NCBI RefSeq assembly: GCF_030253575.1
Contig: NC_080559.1
Span: 3,680,501-3,744,500 of the forward strand
Direction: 5' to 3'
DNA length: 64,000 nt
Source of the DNA: Rhododendron vialii
Taxonomy: Eukaryota > Streptophyta > Magnoliopsida > Ericales > Ericaceae
Shown here: positions 1 through 13,400 of the stretch, in pieces
Position numbering within the stretch: position 1 is the first letter of the stretch
Layout of the letters: each line of letters starts with the position of its first letter
Position numbers and translations under genes: made by a program
The notes under the pieces: model-generated
What the model was told of the DNA's origin: nothing
What the model saw: the letters and a program-made list of their open reading frames with translations, nothing else
Database searches by the model: none

Positions 1-1273
1 AAGTGAAAAGCGAAGTGACCAGTATCATGAAATTTTAAACTCTATCTTGATTGTTTTTCCAATATACATGAATATCGAGCATAAAATGGGAGTATTCCTT
101 ATTGTTTTCACAAACCACTTTTTCCAATTTTCTTCCTTTAATTAACTACATAGAATCATCTTTAAATTTCAATACTCGGTAGCAGGACGTAAAAGAGTGA
201 TGATTGAGGCATAGAGCCAAAGTTAACGTCTTGAGGATAGTTATCCATTGTAGAAATAGCAAAGCAAAATCCCCCGTCTCATCTTTTAGCTAACACAATA
301 ACAGCTCCATTGCGATCACGGGTTTGATGTCTAATTGTCCAGGCAGTACGATAGTATCTTGTATCTGAACCGGTGGCTCAATTTTTCTGAGCAATGGGTA
401 TTCTCCCCTCCACGCAAGAGTAACCCCAGATATTCCCACCTCATCTGACTAGAATCCAACACATCTCTCCCTTTTTAGCTCATAAGGAGGGCTTTTGCTA
501 ACCCAAAAAATTGGTAACATAAATATCAATCATAAGCATCATTACTCAAATACAAGGTCCTTAACCAAATAAGAATTTAGAGAGATTACATTAACTCGTA
601 TGTCAAATATAGCTCCAGTAAACAGTCAATCTAGAAGCACACCGACTATTTTTAGGAGTTAGGGCTTTCAGGAATAGAGTCCAGGGTGACATATTTAGTC
701 ACACTTGCTATTCCTCTCTTAGTCACCTTCTTCTGGAAATCTTCCAACATGCTATCACTTTTTTGCCCGTTCTTGAGTGTCTCACTTGACCTCTCCCACA
801 ACCTATGCTTTTTCTCTTCTATTTCCTTCTCTCTTTTTCTCTCATCCCCTCAAATGTAATGCTCTTCTTATACTCGCCAGTAAAGCTATATAATTTATGT
901 TTCTCTGGTAAAGAGCAAATAGCATTTTCCTACCCGAGAAAATCTTTCCAAGGATGCATGACCTTCCAGTTTTCTTTGAGAATTAGAAAATCATCTCCTG
1001 TGAGATGACTTGCAATGCTTGGTAGGGGTTCCATTAATGAAAGGAGCACAACTCGAGAGATAAAGTGCATCTAATTAGCCTCCCAACGTCAATGGCCACC
1101 GAGTGACGTGAATTTTACACTGTAATATTCCTCTTCTCACTCACCCTAGCCCTCCACACCCTGACTTCTCATTCTCTTTCGTGTTTTTATCTGCGAGTGA
1201 GAAATTAAGTGCTACTGTATTTTTTTTAGAGTTCTAGAGCCCATTGCATCGACCAAGCACAAGATTACCGTCT

Positions 1274-1367
<94 letters not shown>

Positions 1368-1921
1368 ACTAAGCATTATAGCCTCCAACTCCATCCAAAG
1401 ACGCACAGACTTAGCATAACGGAAGGAAATGCAACTTCTTATCAAACTCTGTTCTTAACTGTTGATTCACTACTTATGAATTGAATGTAATGCATGTGTA
1501 TAAATCACTAATGTTCTGAAGTTAACAAAGAACTGCATCTTCCAGAAACCAACCATCCAACACATTGGGACTCGAGTCAACTGGATGGTAGCCAAGTTAT
1601 TGCCTAAACAACAATGCCTTGGACATCAAAACTACCTTTTGGCACGTGTTACAGTTGAACACGATTCATCTTATAAACTAGCCCGGACCAGAAAATTTGA
1701 GGAGAAATGCCACTGGTATGCACAAAATTCCAGATAAAACAACCATTCATCGGGCCAAACATAACGCAATTAAAATTCGTGTTTCTAGTTAACCTTTTCC
1801 TTCAAACTTTCAACTTTTAAGTGCTAATTTCCTCTCTTCTTCTAGATATGACAGGCATCGAAACAGAAAACTAAGATGTATATACAAAGAGTCACAATTT
1901 CAAATTACACGAGAACAATAC
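1..1921. other. Left-edge stretch without a recognised gene
   Basis: Apart from the (GA)n run near 1.3 kb this stretch holds no gene I can name. The missing 3' exons of the FAX-like gene should lie on this side. I searched the minus strand for codons matching the family C-terminus (Trp-Lys followed by Phe-Gln, and the AAM-rich last helix) and did not find them. On the minus strand an open frame ends in a TAA at 652-654. It covers about 65 charged residues (Lys/Glu-rich, then LEDFQKKVTKRGIASVTKYV) and begins after a possible acceptor near 848. A second short open piece lies near 950-1020. I do not recognise either; they may be exons of an unknown gene or decayed element coding sequence. Confidence 0.4.
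1278..1366. repeat. (GA)n microsatellite
   Basis: An almost pure GA dinucleotide run of about 88 bp. It is one of several (GA/CT)n tracts in the window; others lie at about 5148-5208, 5475-5510, 15907-15941, 17692-17726, 23812-23872 and 31850-31897. Confidence 0.95.
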
Positions 1922-4549
1922 CTGCTTGTCCAAGGATAAATGGCAAGCTCGATTTTCCTTGTCTCCAGACTTTTAAGCTAAAGGTGCTGAGGGCTAGCAA
2001 AGCACCTCCAAATAGCACACCGGTGCCTAAGGTAGTAGGATTTCTTGTAAAAACAAAACCAGCAAGTCCCCCACCAAGAACAAGCCCACCTATTGGAAGA
2101 TAATGTCAACACTAAAACCAATCAAATAGCACAGAAAATAAGGATCTATGATGGGGAAAAAGGTCAAGATATGATTAAAATGGATCATCATTACACTAAT
2201 TTTATGTTGCCACTAAACATCATATAAAGAATTCTGGTTCTGCCTTTAGATTCAATCAAGAGAGAATATCAACAAGCGCTTGCGGCTTAAACATCCTGCA
2301 TCTCATGGTCCAAAACATAAAGTTTGTATATCTTGGCCTGCTAGGCATGACATGTGCTGTGCCAGATCTGGCACAGACCACCAGAAGATTACACAGTAAA
2401 TCTTAAGCAGTAAAGTTTGAAAGTTGATAGTATTTAAATTTTGAAAACAAACTTATGTGGATCCAATCAGAACTATGAGTAATGAAATTTGAATCATGCT
2501 AGAGTTCAGTCATAATTATTTAGTCGAGGTTAAGTGTTCTTTTATTAAATCAATGTATGATTCATTAACTCAGGTCTCTTGATCATTCGAAAAGTTGATA
2601 GCCACGAGTTGTAGGGATCACTCACAGATCGGGCAATCCATCAAGTTCTGTTATAACTTATAAGATCTCTCTCTGTCATTTTTATTTGTTGTAGATGATT
2701 TTTGAAAGTTAAAAGTCCTAGTTTCCCGACTTCTTCCTTTAGCCAGGCCTTGCCGGTCTTGTTTTCCTTCCTTAAACCATATTTTACAAACCTATGTCAT
2801 TCTTCCTTCAACCTCACCACTGTATCACATAAAATTACACCAAAGAAAGGATGATAGAGGACGTCCATTATATTGCAAAGTCACTTTCCCATATCGGTCT
2901 GTATATCTAGGTATTGGAATTCAATAAAGCTCGAGAAATAATACTTTTACTGAGTTGTTTGAGACATGAGAGAGTAACAATCTTGGACCAATCCCTAATT
3001 AATTTCATAAAAGAAAAGGTGCACAAGTACATAATTACTACCTAACAAGTCTCCTTCACCTCAGTAATGAATAACTGAAAGGTTATCTTTGGCTTGCGAA
3101 ATCACATGTTTTTAACTGACACTGAAGCACACTCACCAAATGGAATGCCAAAACAAAAGTCATGAATTTTTGCAGCCCTTTTATGCTCGGTGATAACCTG
3201 TTGTTCAGCTGGCTCACTAATCCCTTTCCCGTTGACATTTTCTTCTGTACTTGCATAGGACTTGGCTGAGCCTTCAATATGGGATCTCGAAGTATCTGGA
3301 GTATACTTTAAAGTTGTCTTAGTCTGTGAACCTGAAATTCCTTCACCAGTTCCATCACTAGCATAGACAACACCTACCTACGACATATACTTTCCATTAG
3401 TAAGTACCACTTGGAATGCCGTAAAAAAGGAAAAAAGCATATCTAATTCAAGCTTTTTTTACCGTTTGTATGCCAACGTCAAAAATGAATAAAAGGGCAG
3501 CATAAAGTAAGAGTCTGAAAAAGCAAAAACATCACTTTCACTTTCACTTTCACTTTCACCTTGCGCTTCTGATTGGAAGACACTTCTTTAAACCCCTTCT
3601 AGAGGTTTAGCTGAAGATTTCATGCAATTACCAAAAAACAACCTTCAACCATGATCTCCGTGTAAATGATCACATACTTTGAGCATCCATAGGCTATCAA
3701 AATGTAGTTGATCTTTCTGCCAGGTCATTCATCCCCGAAGAACGGGTTTTTCAGCCAGGGAAACGCAAGCGGGACAATCCAAGACATTCTATTACCTAAT
3801 CCATATAACACATACATAACCTTATTGATCAAAGGGCATGTCATAAAATCGAACACCTCAGTCAAACCCCGACTGTAATTTTTCTGCTGTTGGGATAACC
3901 ATCCCACTAGACAGCATTTTAAACCTAGAGTAAACTTGAGATGAAACACAAATTGTATAATTGTCATATGCAATATAATCACTTCTTTACATCGACCCCC
4001 AGTCCTCACATGCGATAGCACCATCTGCAATTAAGTGCTCCCAGAGATTTAGTGCAACTCACACCTCCAACAGATTTTTTTTTATAACTCACGTGCCCGG
4101 CCAGCTTACGTGCACCTCGACTAATTCCGGGACCAATCCCCCCGCTCCCAATTAAAACCAGAGCAAAACCCTGTATGGACTGACCACACAAGAGTTGATA
4201 GCACCCGAAACTTTTCGAACCTGAGACCTTAGGGAGCAAACCCTTAAAGACCCAAGCCTTGACCACTAGGCCAAACACTTGGGGTTAGCTCGAAGAGATT
4301 ATTGATTCGTTTCAAATTATCAGTTAAACGCTATTAAAATCACCTTGAAGCTAGTCATACCCTACGAATCCAATTTCAACGTTGCCTAAAAATAAACAAA
4401 AATTTCCGAATGTTACAAAGGATGGCCCTGAAATCTTGAAATGGTACCTTGGAGCGAAGAGCGGGGCAGGGAGCCGATCGAGCCTGGTGATGGAGTCTGC
4501 GATGGATTGGTAAGAAGCAGGAGAGCTGATGGGTGATTGCTGACGACAT
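1922..4549 (-). CDS. FAX1: FAX1-like plastid fatty acid export protein (TMEM14 family), 5' part
   Basis: Three exons on the minus strand join in phase: 4549-4448 (ATG, 34 residues), 3377-3137 and 2089-1922. Splice sites are GT-AG, with donors AAG|GTACCA, TTTG|GTGAGT and GCAG|GTATTG. The protein opens with a Ser/Arg/His-rich, acid-poor leader fitting a plastid transit peptide. A hydrophilic linker follows, then the signature IHDFCFGIPFGGLVLGGG, a hydrophobic helix, FTRNPTTLGTGVLFGGALLA, and WRQGKSSLPFILGQA, where the visible part ends. This matches the Tmemb_14 domain of FAX proteins, inner-envelope proteins that move free fatty acids out of plastids. About 170 residues are visible; the last helices are missing. 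I take the ATG at 4549 because the upstream in-frame extension lacks an ATG. Family assignment is firm; FAX1 rather than another FAX member is a judgement from similarity. Confidence 0.85.
4074..4290 (-). mobile_element. tRNA-derived SINE, copy 1, in the FAX intron 1
   Basis: Read on the minus strand, a tRNA-like head carries a box-A-like TGGCCTAGTGGTCAAGG and a box-B-like GGTTCGAAA about 35 bp further on. A GC-rich body follows, then an A-run tail (the T-run at about 4074-4083). The same body recurs at 39986-40203, in part at 46411-46508, and in diverged form near 56410-56600 and perhaps 32840-33120, so it is a dispersed family. The open frame seen across it is not a gene. Confidence 0.65.
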
Positions 4550-4780
4550 GATTTGGTTGTTTGATTGATTTCTTGATGTTAATGTCGATGTCGGTAAAGG
4601 CAACGGAGAAAGAGGTAGAAAGAGGGGATTCGTCAACAATGATGGCTGTCTTTATTTACTCCATTGTTGAAAACCCGGAAACAGAAAAACGCGATTCGGC
4701 TCGAACGGATTTGGTCAAAGATTCGACCTACCCAAACCACCTCACCTGAATTGTTTGGAACTTTTTGGAACTTTTAAGTT

Positions 4781-5144
4781 GGGAAAATTTCAAAAAAACC
4801 CCTGAACTTTCTGAAAACTCGCAAAAAAACACCTAAACTTTCACTATTAACAAAAAAACACCTAAATTTAGCATTCCGTTAACAATTAGACCCCTGCCAT
4901 CCAATTCCGTTAGTTTGTAATGGATGGAGCTAACGGAAGGCGTTAACTTTTTTATTTTATTTTTACTTTTTACATTCAAAAATTACTTTTAACTCTTTCT
5001 TTTTTTATTGGTAAATAATATGCAATAAAGTTCTTTTTTTTTTCTCTTACTATTTATCAAAAATTACTTTAACTCTATTTTTTACTATTTACAAAAGTAA
5101 CCTTAACCACCATCTTTTTTGTTACTTTCAAATTTTACCTTTCC

Positions 5145-5212
<68 letters not shown>

Positions 5213-5470
5213 AGAACTTTAACCCCACTCCACCAATCAACTGCCAAAGCTCTAGCTCTAATTTCAGAAATTCAAAATTGCTTTTAACCTTCTTTTTTTT
5301 TCAGCATTCTTGTTTTTTATATTTTTTACTTCCAAAATTACTTTTAACTCTTTATTTTTAGTAGTAAATAAATATGAAATAAAGTTTTTTTTCTTACTAT
5401 TTATCAAGAATTACTTTAACTGTAATATTTACTATTTATAATAATAACTTTAAGACCCATTTTTACTTTC

Positions 5471-5512
<42 letters not shown>

Positions 5513-6258
5513 CTGATGAAAATCCTCCCCCCTCTTCTCTCCACCGATCAGTTTGGAGAAACTCAAAATTCCTCTATCAGTTGGTTGTGGGGTTAAATTT
5601 GAAAGTAAAAAAAAAAAAAAAACGAGACGGGGTGCGGGGAAGCAGGGGGTGTTAAAATAATTTTCATAATAGTTAAAAAATGGGGGTGAATAATTTTTGA
5701 AAAAGAGTAAGGAAAAAAGAACTTTATTGCATATGTATTTATGACTAAAAAATGAATGAGTTAAAAGTAATTTTTGGAAGTAAAAGTAGTAAAAAAAAAA
5801 AGAAAAAGTTACAAAGAGGAGGTTAAAAGAACTTTTGAATTTCTGAAATTGTGGCTAAGGCTTAGGCGGTTGGTTGTGGGGTTAATTGGTGGTGTGGAGT
5901 CAATTCTAATAAGAAAAAAAAAGGGAGAGAGAGGGGGGGGGGGGAAAGGTAAAATTTGAAAATAAAAATAGGATTAAAGTAATTTTCGATAAATAATAAG
6001 AAAAAAAGAACTTTATTGCATATTTATTTACCAATAAAAAAAGAAAAAGTTAAAAGTAATTTTTGAATGTAAAAAGTAATAAAAAAAAAAAGTTAACGCC
6101 TTCCGTTAGCTCCATCAGTTACAAACTAACGGAATTGGACGGCAGTGGTCTAATTGTTAACGGAATGCTAAGTTTAGGTGTTTTTTTGTTAATAGTGAAA
6201 GTTCAGGTGTTTTTTTGCGAGTTGTCAGAAAATTCAGGGATTTTTTTGAAATTTTTCC
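4781..6258. mobile_element. Mutator-like foldback element (non-autonomous), 9-bp TSD
   Basis: The outer 180 bp or so at each end are inverted copies of each other: the left begins GGGAAAATTTCAAAAAAACC and the right, reversed, reads GGAAAAATTTCAAAAAAATC. Both arms include the block around AACGGAAGGCGTTAAC. The 9-bp direct repeat TTTTAAGTT abuts both ends (4772-4780 and 6259-6267), the target duplication size of Mutator-like elements. The interior also folds back (mirrored runs around CTTTATTGCATAT) and contains two (CT)n tracts, but no transposase frame. It lies about 230 bp upstream of the FAX-like start codon, so it may sit in that gene's promoter. Confidence 0.85.
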
Positions 6259-6367
6259 TTTTAAGTTTGAGATTATCTTTCTTTTAAAATTTTGTTTTTT
6301 TAAAGAAATCGAAACAGATACTGACTAAATTTGATGTTTAATGTGGTGATTTTAAAGATCAGAAATA

Positions 6368-6525
6368 CTAGGAACAAAGAAAATTTATACCGAAACTATC
6401 CCGAAAAGATCAACTAGTGGTTGAGATTCACTTTGATGTGTGTGATACAATCATCAAAGTAATTCTCAACCATTGATTGCTGTTTTCGGGGTATTTTTGG
6501 GGTAAATTTTCTTTGTACCTAGCAT
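6368..6525. mobile_element. Short TIR element (MITE family A, copy 1)
   Basis: A segment of about 155 bp with imperfect inverted ends, ATACTAGGAACAAAGAAAATTTA at the left and its complement at the right (ending TTTGTACCTAGCATT). A smaller inverted pair (GGTTGAGATTCACTTTGATG) lies inside. A second copy is at 48622-48785. It has no coding capacity. Confidence 0.7.
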
Positions 6526-7255
6526 TCTCCTTTAAAGATTATGAGTGAAGATAGCATGGTGGACCAATGATTTTTTTTTTTTTTTGAAAGAGTGGACCAA
6601 TGATAAATAAACATGTTTTCCTTAAAATCCGTGCGTGTCTAGTAAATCACCATGCTAATGCAACATGTTTTGGTTACATTGGCACCTCCCACTTGAATAG
6701 CAAAATAAAGCAGCAAGAGTAAAAATTTCCACTTTCTTAATCATTTTCTATTTTTTACTCCTATTTCCTTTCCTTTCAAGAAAAACAAAATTCCGAACAA
6801 AGCCTATGAAACCTAAAAATTATGCCAACTACCCATGAAATTTATGGAGAATACAACTAGGCCAACACTTCAGCATAATTACGACTAGGGTTGTTGGCAA
6901 TTGGGGGTTCTATCCGGGTCGGGTCGGGTTTCACCCCAACCGCCCATAAATTGAAGAATTAGAAGCGTAAGAATAATAAGAATCCGCTTTCAATTATTTA
7001 CAAACTTGAGATTTGCACCCATATGCGATTAATTGTATTATGGACTGAAGCGATGAATCTGTTGAAGGCCCAATACCGACCAAAACATGGTGGTCCAATA
7101 TCTACTGAAGCATGGAGATCAGGCATTTATGTTCGGAATTGTATTTTAAAGTTGTATTTAGTGATTTTGCTGGACTTTATCAGGGCGGGCTCACTCTCAG
7201 ACGACACTTCTTCAAAACCCGGGAAGCATCCTTGTAGAACGAAAGAGGGCCAAGA

Positions 7256-7346
7256 ATGGTCTCCTCTTTCAGACCCCTATTCCTTCACTCCCTTCGCTTC
7301 AATCCCTTCACCAGAAGACCCCTCCTCTCCTCCCCCCACCACGAGG

Positions 7347-7402
<56 letters not shown>

Positions 7403-10400
7403 TAACACTAACACTGCTATGTTTCTGGGTTGCTTGGTGTTGATAGTAGTATTTCATATTCTTGCTCTTTTGGTTTCAACAGAGTGGAGGTAAATACCCA
7501 ATAACTTGGGTTGGGAGTCGAAGCCGATTAGTTTCTTCCGCAGGTAAATAAATATCTCTTATGAATTTGTACATGGGTATTTCGTTCTATGAATGATTTG
7601 GTCCAACTGTGAAGCTGGTATGTATTAGGGGCTAATATTCCACTCAGTACATCTGCATACAAGCATAAGCTGTTAGAAAAATGAGCACAACATTTTGTAT
7701 ACAAGCTATTCGATGCCCTCCCCGTGTTCCACATGGAGATGCAATTTTCCATACATAGAGCTAAACAGAATAGAAAGGGGATAAGTAGAATTAAACGGAG
7801 AACAAATACACATTGTGGGACTCAAACTCAAGGCCTCTCCTTAGCTGAACGTCGATACTATGTTAAGTGGCCAATTATCCCAAAAGCTTAAGTAGTTCGT
7901 AAGTGGGCCCAACGATGCGTATCAAGCTATTCACAACATCCTGTATGTACCCGGGTGGCCCGGTCGTACCCCAACTTGAGTAGTTCTTTCTTTTATATAA
8001 AGTTGAATTTAGCTTGATAAGACTTTTTTCTATCCTCAACGTGCTTCAGATTTATGTGTTGTTTTCTTGGTTCTTTGATGCAATGACATCTAACTTTGAT
8101 TTGTACGTTACTATTGGCATTAACTGTGGTTTGCGGTTTGTAGGTTGAATCTTTCATTAACTATGCCATTTACCTCATTTTTGCATTTGATTTTGTTACC
8201 GTTAACTATTAAAGGTTGCTCAATTATAAAATAACAGTTGTAAAGCCATAGCCCAGCTGTGCCCGTGTCACCTTTTCTTAAATGTTTTTACTATCGACGA
8301 ATTGTGTCCTAGCAGTGGCCGCATAGGTGCTTCATCATCTAACTTGACAATATTTCTATTGTTTTCTTGTTTCCAGTTGAGGTTTCAGAATTTGTACGTG
8401 ATGAACTTCACAGTGAAGTCAGAGCAGAGGAAAAAGATACTGCACTTCGCCTGGCTCTCTCAAGGCTAGCAAGTGATTTTGGCAGAGAGTCTATGTTGTC
8501 TTTGCAGCGCTTTTTTAATTCAAGGCGTTTGCCTGTGATATCTACGGGTTCATTGAAGCTTGATATAGCTCTTGGGATTGGAGGATTACCCAAGGTGACT
8601 TCCTGAAAAATCTATGATTCCTGTATGCAATCTTCTGCAAACCAATGCATAAATAGGCTGCAAATATGCAGTGGTAGAAAAACCATAATAATGCAAGAAA
8701 TTCATGCTGTACAAAGTAGCCTCCTCTTGTTCCGCATTCTGTGATGATAAAAAATATTAGCTTGCCAGACCTATAGCTTTCGATAAGTGATATGGATTTT
8801 TCTTTTAAGACATATACGTAGATACCTTGCAGCCGGTCCTGCTCTGACCACCTTTTGTTTCATTTCAAATGCTTTACAAAACTTCTATTTGTACAATTAT
8901 ATGGCAGCAGCGTCTAATATTTTAATTTGAAAAACTTTCCCTTGTTCATATTTACACACATTAAAGGGCCAGTCCTACTTTCCCTTTTTCATTTTGTGTC
9001 ACTGAACACATTTCTAACTGTAATTTTATGCAGTTTCTAGCGATTAATATACTTTTCACACTGTGAAGTTTTTGTACTGTAATTTCATAGGAGTATTGGT
9101 CTTGAGCCTATAAGTAAGCCAGTAATCTTTATTTTCAACAGGAGGTTAAATGACAAGTATTTGTTATATGAATTGGCCCAAGCCTTGCTTGGACAAAGAT
9201 CGTCTTATCTCTATCGTTCTGCGTCTCTTTTTTCTTTGGGTTAGCTATCTTAGTATTATTCTCGGAATTATATATACCCCTCAAAACTGCACCTTTTTGC
9301 CCCAAGCAAAAGGTGTACCTGTTATGCCCTTTATTTTAGTCAGATACTTGGGGTGTTACAAGATAATGTATCATTTAATTTCTCGCTTTTGCTTCCGTGA
9401 GTTGATCATGATCCTTTATTTGTAGCTCAGAAGGATATCTCTCTAGCTATTGCTTCTTTGTGGAGGTCAACAATTTTTTGTTGCGCTTTCTCAAGATAAG
9501 AGAAAGACATGACGTGGAAATTGTAATGCCTTCTTGTTGCTTTTCTTTTCTGCAACTTCAGGCAAATGTTTTTGTAAAAGTGTTGCAGACAACCCGACAT
9601 ATGTTGTTGTGGTTTTTTTGGCGAATGTTAAGCTGAATTTCTATGTTTTCCATTGTGGTTGTTGGTTCACAGTGCCCATTATTTGTCAAATATGAAAATT
9701 CCACGTTTTTTCCTCACTATGCAGGGTAGGATGGTTGAAATTTATGGGCAAGAAGCATCAGGCAAGACAACTCTTGCCCTTCATATCATCAAGGAAGCCC
9801 AAAAGCTTGGAGGTACAATTTTCTTTTTTCCATTATCAGTTTCAAATTGTGGTAGTTTGAACATGATTTGTTAGGTCCTCTCTGAAAAGGAAGACTATTA
9901 CTCTTTGATTCATGGTTATCAAACGCTTGGTTAGCTGATATACAATAATGCTAGCTCAACTTATTATGTTATGGATGCTTAGAAAATGTCATATTTCTTG
10001 GGGGCTACCACAAACTATTGCATATGATTCATTATAATCGACTGTGAAGAATGCTGCCCTTGGCATGGGCAAGAAAGTTTATTGTGGGAGATTGGAAGCC
10101 TAAACTTTTGACATCAAGGTTAGAACTCTATGATTGGGTTTTGTCTTTCGAACATTGTCCATGGCTCCATGCTAATGTGTTGTGATGCCTAAATTGCTCT
10201 CAGATATCCATGTGTGGGCAAATATGGAGGGGCGGACTCACAGAACTGCAGTTAAGCAGTTTTACTTCGCATTCTTGAAGAGGCCTGGTTTTAATTTTTG
10301 GTCCTCTAGAACGCCTTCTAAATGTTGTGGGTAGAACAATGTTCATAACTGAGGGAGATCCTGAAGGCATTTGCTTAGGTGTTCATTTTCAGGCCAAACA

Positions 10401-13400
10401 TCTACCTTGCTACTCGAGACTGTGAAGTATGGTCAGAATGCTTCCTGATTAGCATAGGCATAAAGTTATTCATGGTTGTATTGGGCCACTTGATCTATGA
10501 TCAAACATATTTTCCCAAGTTTCCTTATGTGAATATACACAATTATGTTTATGGATTAAATATCCACCTTTATATAGAAGTCCATTAAATGGAAAGTGGA
10601 TTTCAAATGTTTTCTTGTTCAGATTGGATGCCTTTTTTGTTGGAAAATGTCTACTAAAAGATAGTCAGTTTGGCAGTTCATAAATTCTGCTTGCAGTTTG
10701 TGTAAGTTGCTTTGCAGAGATGCAACGGCTGCCAAATACACATACATGATACATGCATTCTCTCATGTGTAGTGAGCTACAGCTATGCTTCTCACAATTA
10801 CACTCTTCACCTCCTCCATGAGTGTTTACTCACCCTTTTCTTATTGCTTTATGTCATCTGTGGACAATGAATGGTCTTTATTGCAGGTTATTGTGCATAT
10901 CTTGATGTGGAGAATGCAATGGACCCTTCCCTAGCAGAAGCAATAGGAGTAAACACGGAAAACCTCCTCATTTCTCAGCCAGACTCTGCTGAGAATTTGC
11001 TGTGCATGGTTGATACACTGACCAAAAGTGGATCAGTAGATGTAATTGTGGTTGATAGCGTGAGTCCTCTTCCTCCGCCCCATAGTTGTCTTCTTTTTTT
11101 CTAGCATCAATCTCAAAACCAATTGGTTATCTGTGGAGAGGCTGCCTAGACTCCCATATATGTTCTTTTAGGTATTATTTAACATTTATTGGGCAATTTC
11201 TTAACACCTTCTCGAAAGTAAACCTTGACTTGCCCGGGAGAGCTAAACAAGAGATTCACACTATGAGGATCACAATTAAGTGAGATGTATTGTTGGATTA
11301 ACAAGCGGAATCGATAACTAGCAAAATGTAGTCTTGCCAAAAACCTTCCGAAGCGTAGCTTTAATACCATGCTATTATGCTAAAGCATCCAATGGAAATC
11401 CAATTCAGTGAGTGGGGAAATCACGGAGAGTCGTGGAACTTTCTACTGTAGTGCATAAAGCGCGTAAAGCATGTTGTTCTACTTAGATTGTCTTGTCCTT
11501 GAAAGTCTATTGATGCTGTCAGAAACCATGTCGGGATGCAGCTGTTAACAGTTTTACTTATTTTTGGTCCTTTATGGCTGGGTCTATTCTTGATAGGCTC
11601 TCTGGCTTGTTACAGCGAGTGTATATGTTTTTTATGTGAGGAAACCTAGGTCTATGTATGCCCCACCAAACGTACACACCAGGGATAGGTTTTCTACATG
11701 TTGGGTCCTATTGACATGGGACTGGCTCGTTGTCGTTTTGTAACTGGGTTCTCATGAGTTGTTTGCTCTGGTCAACACTCCTCTACATGGGAGAATTTTG
11801 TTCTCTCTAGACAACTCTTCATGAGGAATTGTGTTTTCTTTGGGCAAGACTTCATGAGGGAGTTGTGTTGGTGTGGCAAAAATGGATCTCCTTTGAACGC
11901 TTCTGAGTAACACTACCATATCTTATTAATCTGAATAAACCAGTATGCCATTTGGATATTTTGAAGATAGTACCTCTATTTTGTACTTGGCCATAGTAGT
12001 GAATTATGAATATTTGTCTATGTGTAAACAGGCATATACCTCATGGGAAAAACTCAAATAGTTGAAGTCTAACAAGATGTTTAGAAATGATATTTTTCTT
12101 TCATCCCGTAACCTGCTTAGAAAAGGGAATTTTTTGGGTATCTCCCGCCTCCATGTTATATGCTTTAGTGCAATGGAATGGTGATGAATTCTTCTGATAC
12201 TCTCTGATTGATTTATTCTGACAGGACGTTGGTAAATTAGATGTCATAATTCTTTTGTAATTTTCTAGTTATTGTTCCATTTGTAAAGTTAAGAAGAGAC
12301 CGTCTGCCTACTAAATTCATCTAGAGCCTGTAAGGAGTCTTGTGTGCGTCTGGGTTTAACCTATTTTTTGGGAGGGTGCAGGTAATAGTTTGCCTAGTCA
12401 GGAAGGGATGTTATATAGCCATTTCAGTTGTGCATGTTCTTTGATTTGGACTTTAGTAAACCCCTCAATTTGACAGTTTTACAAGTTTATAGTTCATTGG
12501 TCCATTGGTGGTTAAGTGTTTACATTCCAAGTTACATTCTGTCTCTTGCTTTCAATTTTTCAGTTGATGCTATTATCCCTTCAAAAGCGTTCACCTTGTT
12601 AGAGCTTGTTCCACATTGGTTAGATATAACCCTTCAAAGAATCAAACCTAGAATATGAGTTTGAGCAGCCTCTCCACTCATTGCTAGTTGGTTGAGTTGG
12701 ATGCTTTAGCATGGTATCAAAGATAGGTTTTCAGAGGCTTTTGGACAAGACTCTATGTCATTGATGGTGGTTCCCCCTTTGTTTGTCGTTGATAGTTGTT
12801 TACCTCACCACGTGCAAGTTAGGGGTCGCACGTGCGGGGGAGTGTTGGAGCTTGTCCCACATTGGTTAAATATAACCTTCAAACCTAGTATATATATGAG
12901 CCTGGGCGGCCTCTCCACTCATTGCCAATTGGTTTTGAGTTGGATGCTTTAACACACCTCATGTACTCTTAAATTCTTCTTCTTCGTCTTCTCCTTCTTG
13001 CATTGTTATCAAGGATTTGTTCCTTCTGCAAACCCCTCCATTGGCTTTGTACTATATACGATGTTCACCATATGTTAATTTTTGTAGGTAGCCGCTCTTG
13101 TTCCCCAGCGTGAAATTGATGTTGTTCTCATTGGTGACAAATACAAGGACATGCAATCACAAATCATGACCCAAGCACTACGGAAGATTCGTTCTTCGTT
13201 ATGCCAATCTCAGGCTTTAATCATATTTGTTAATCAGGTTGAACTTATCAAGTCATTGATCCGTTTCATTAATGTGGTTCGTGTGACTGCTGATGTTAAC
13301 TTTTGGTCACCTTGCTGACATCTAGGTGAGATCAAACGTAAAATCTGTGAAGGGCTTTGGACATGCAGAGGAGGTTACTTGTGGTGGAAATGCCTTGCCA

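Noticed and set aside
4006..4278. A 90-codon minus-strand frame
   Set aside because: It is a translation of the SINE at 4074-4290, and related SINE copies do not keep the frame.
7023..7493. A 156-codon plus-strand frame including Ser-Leu and Thr-His repeats
   Set aside because: It crosses the RECA3 leader in a different frame and owes its length to the (CT)n(CA)n run.
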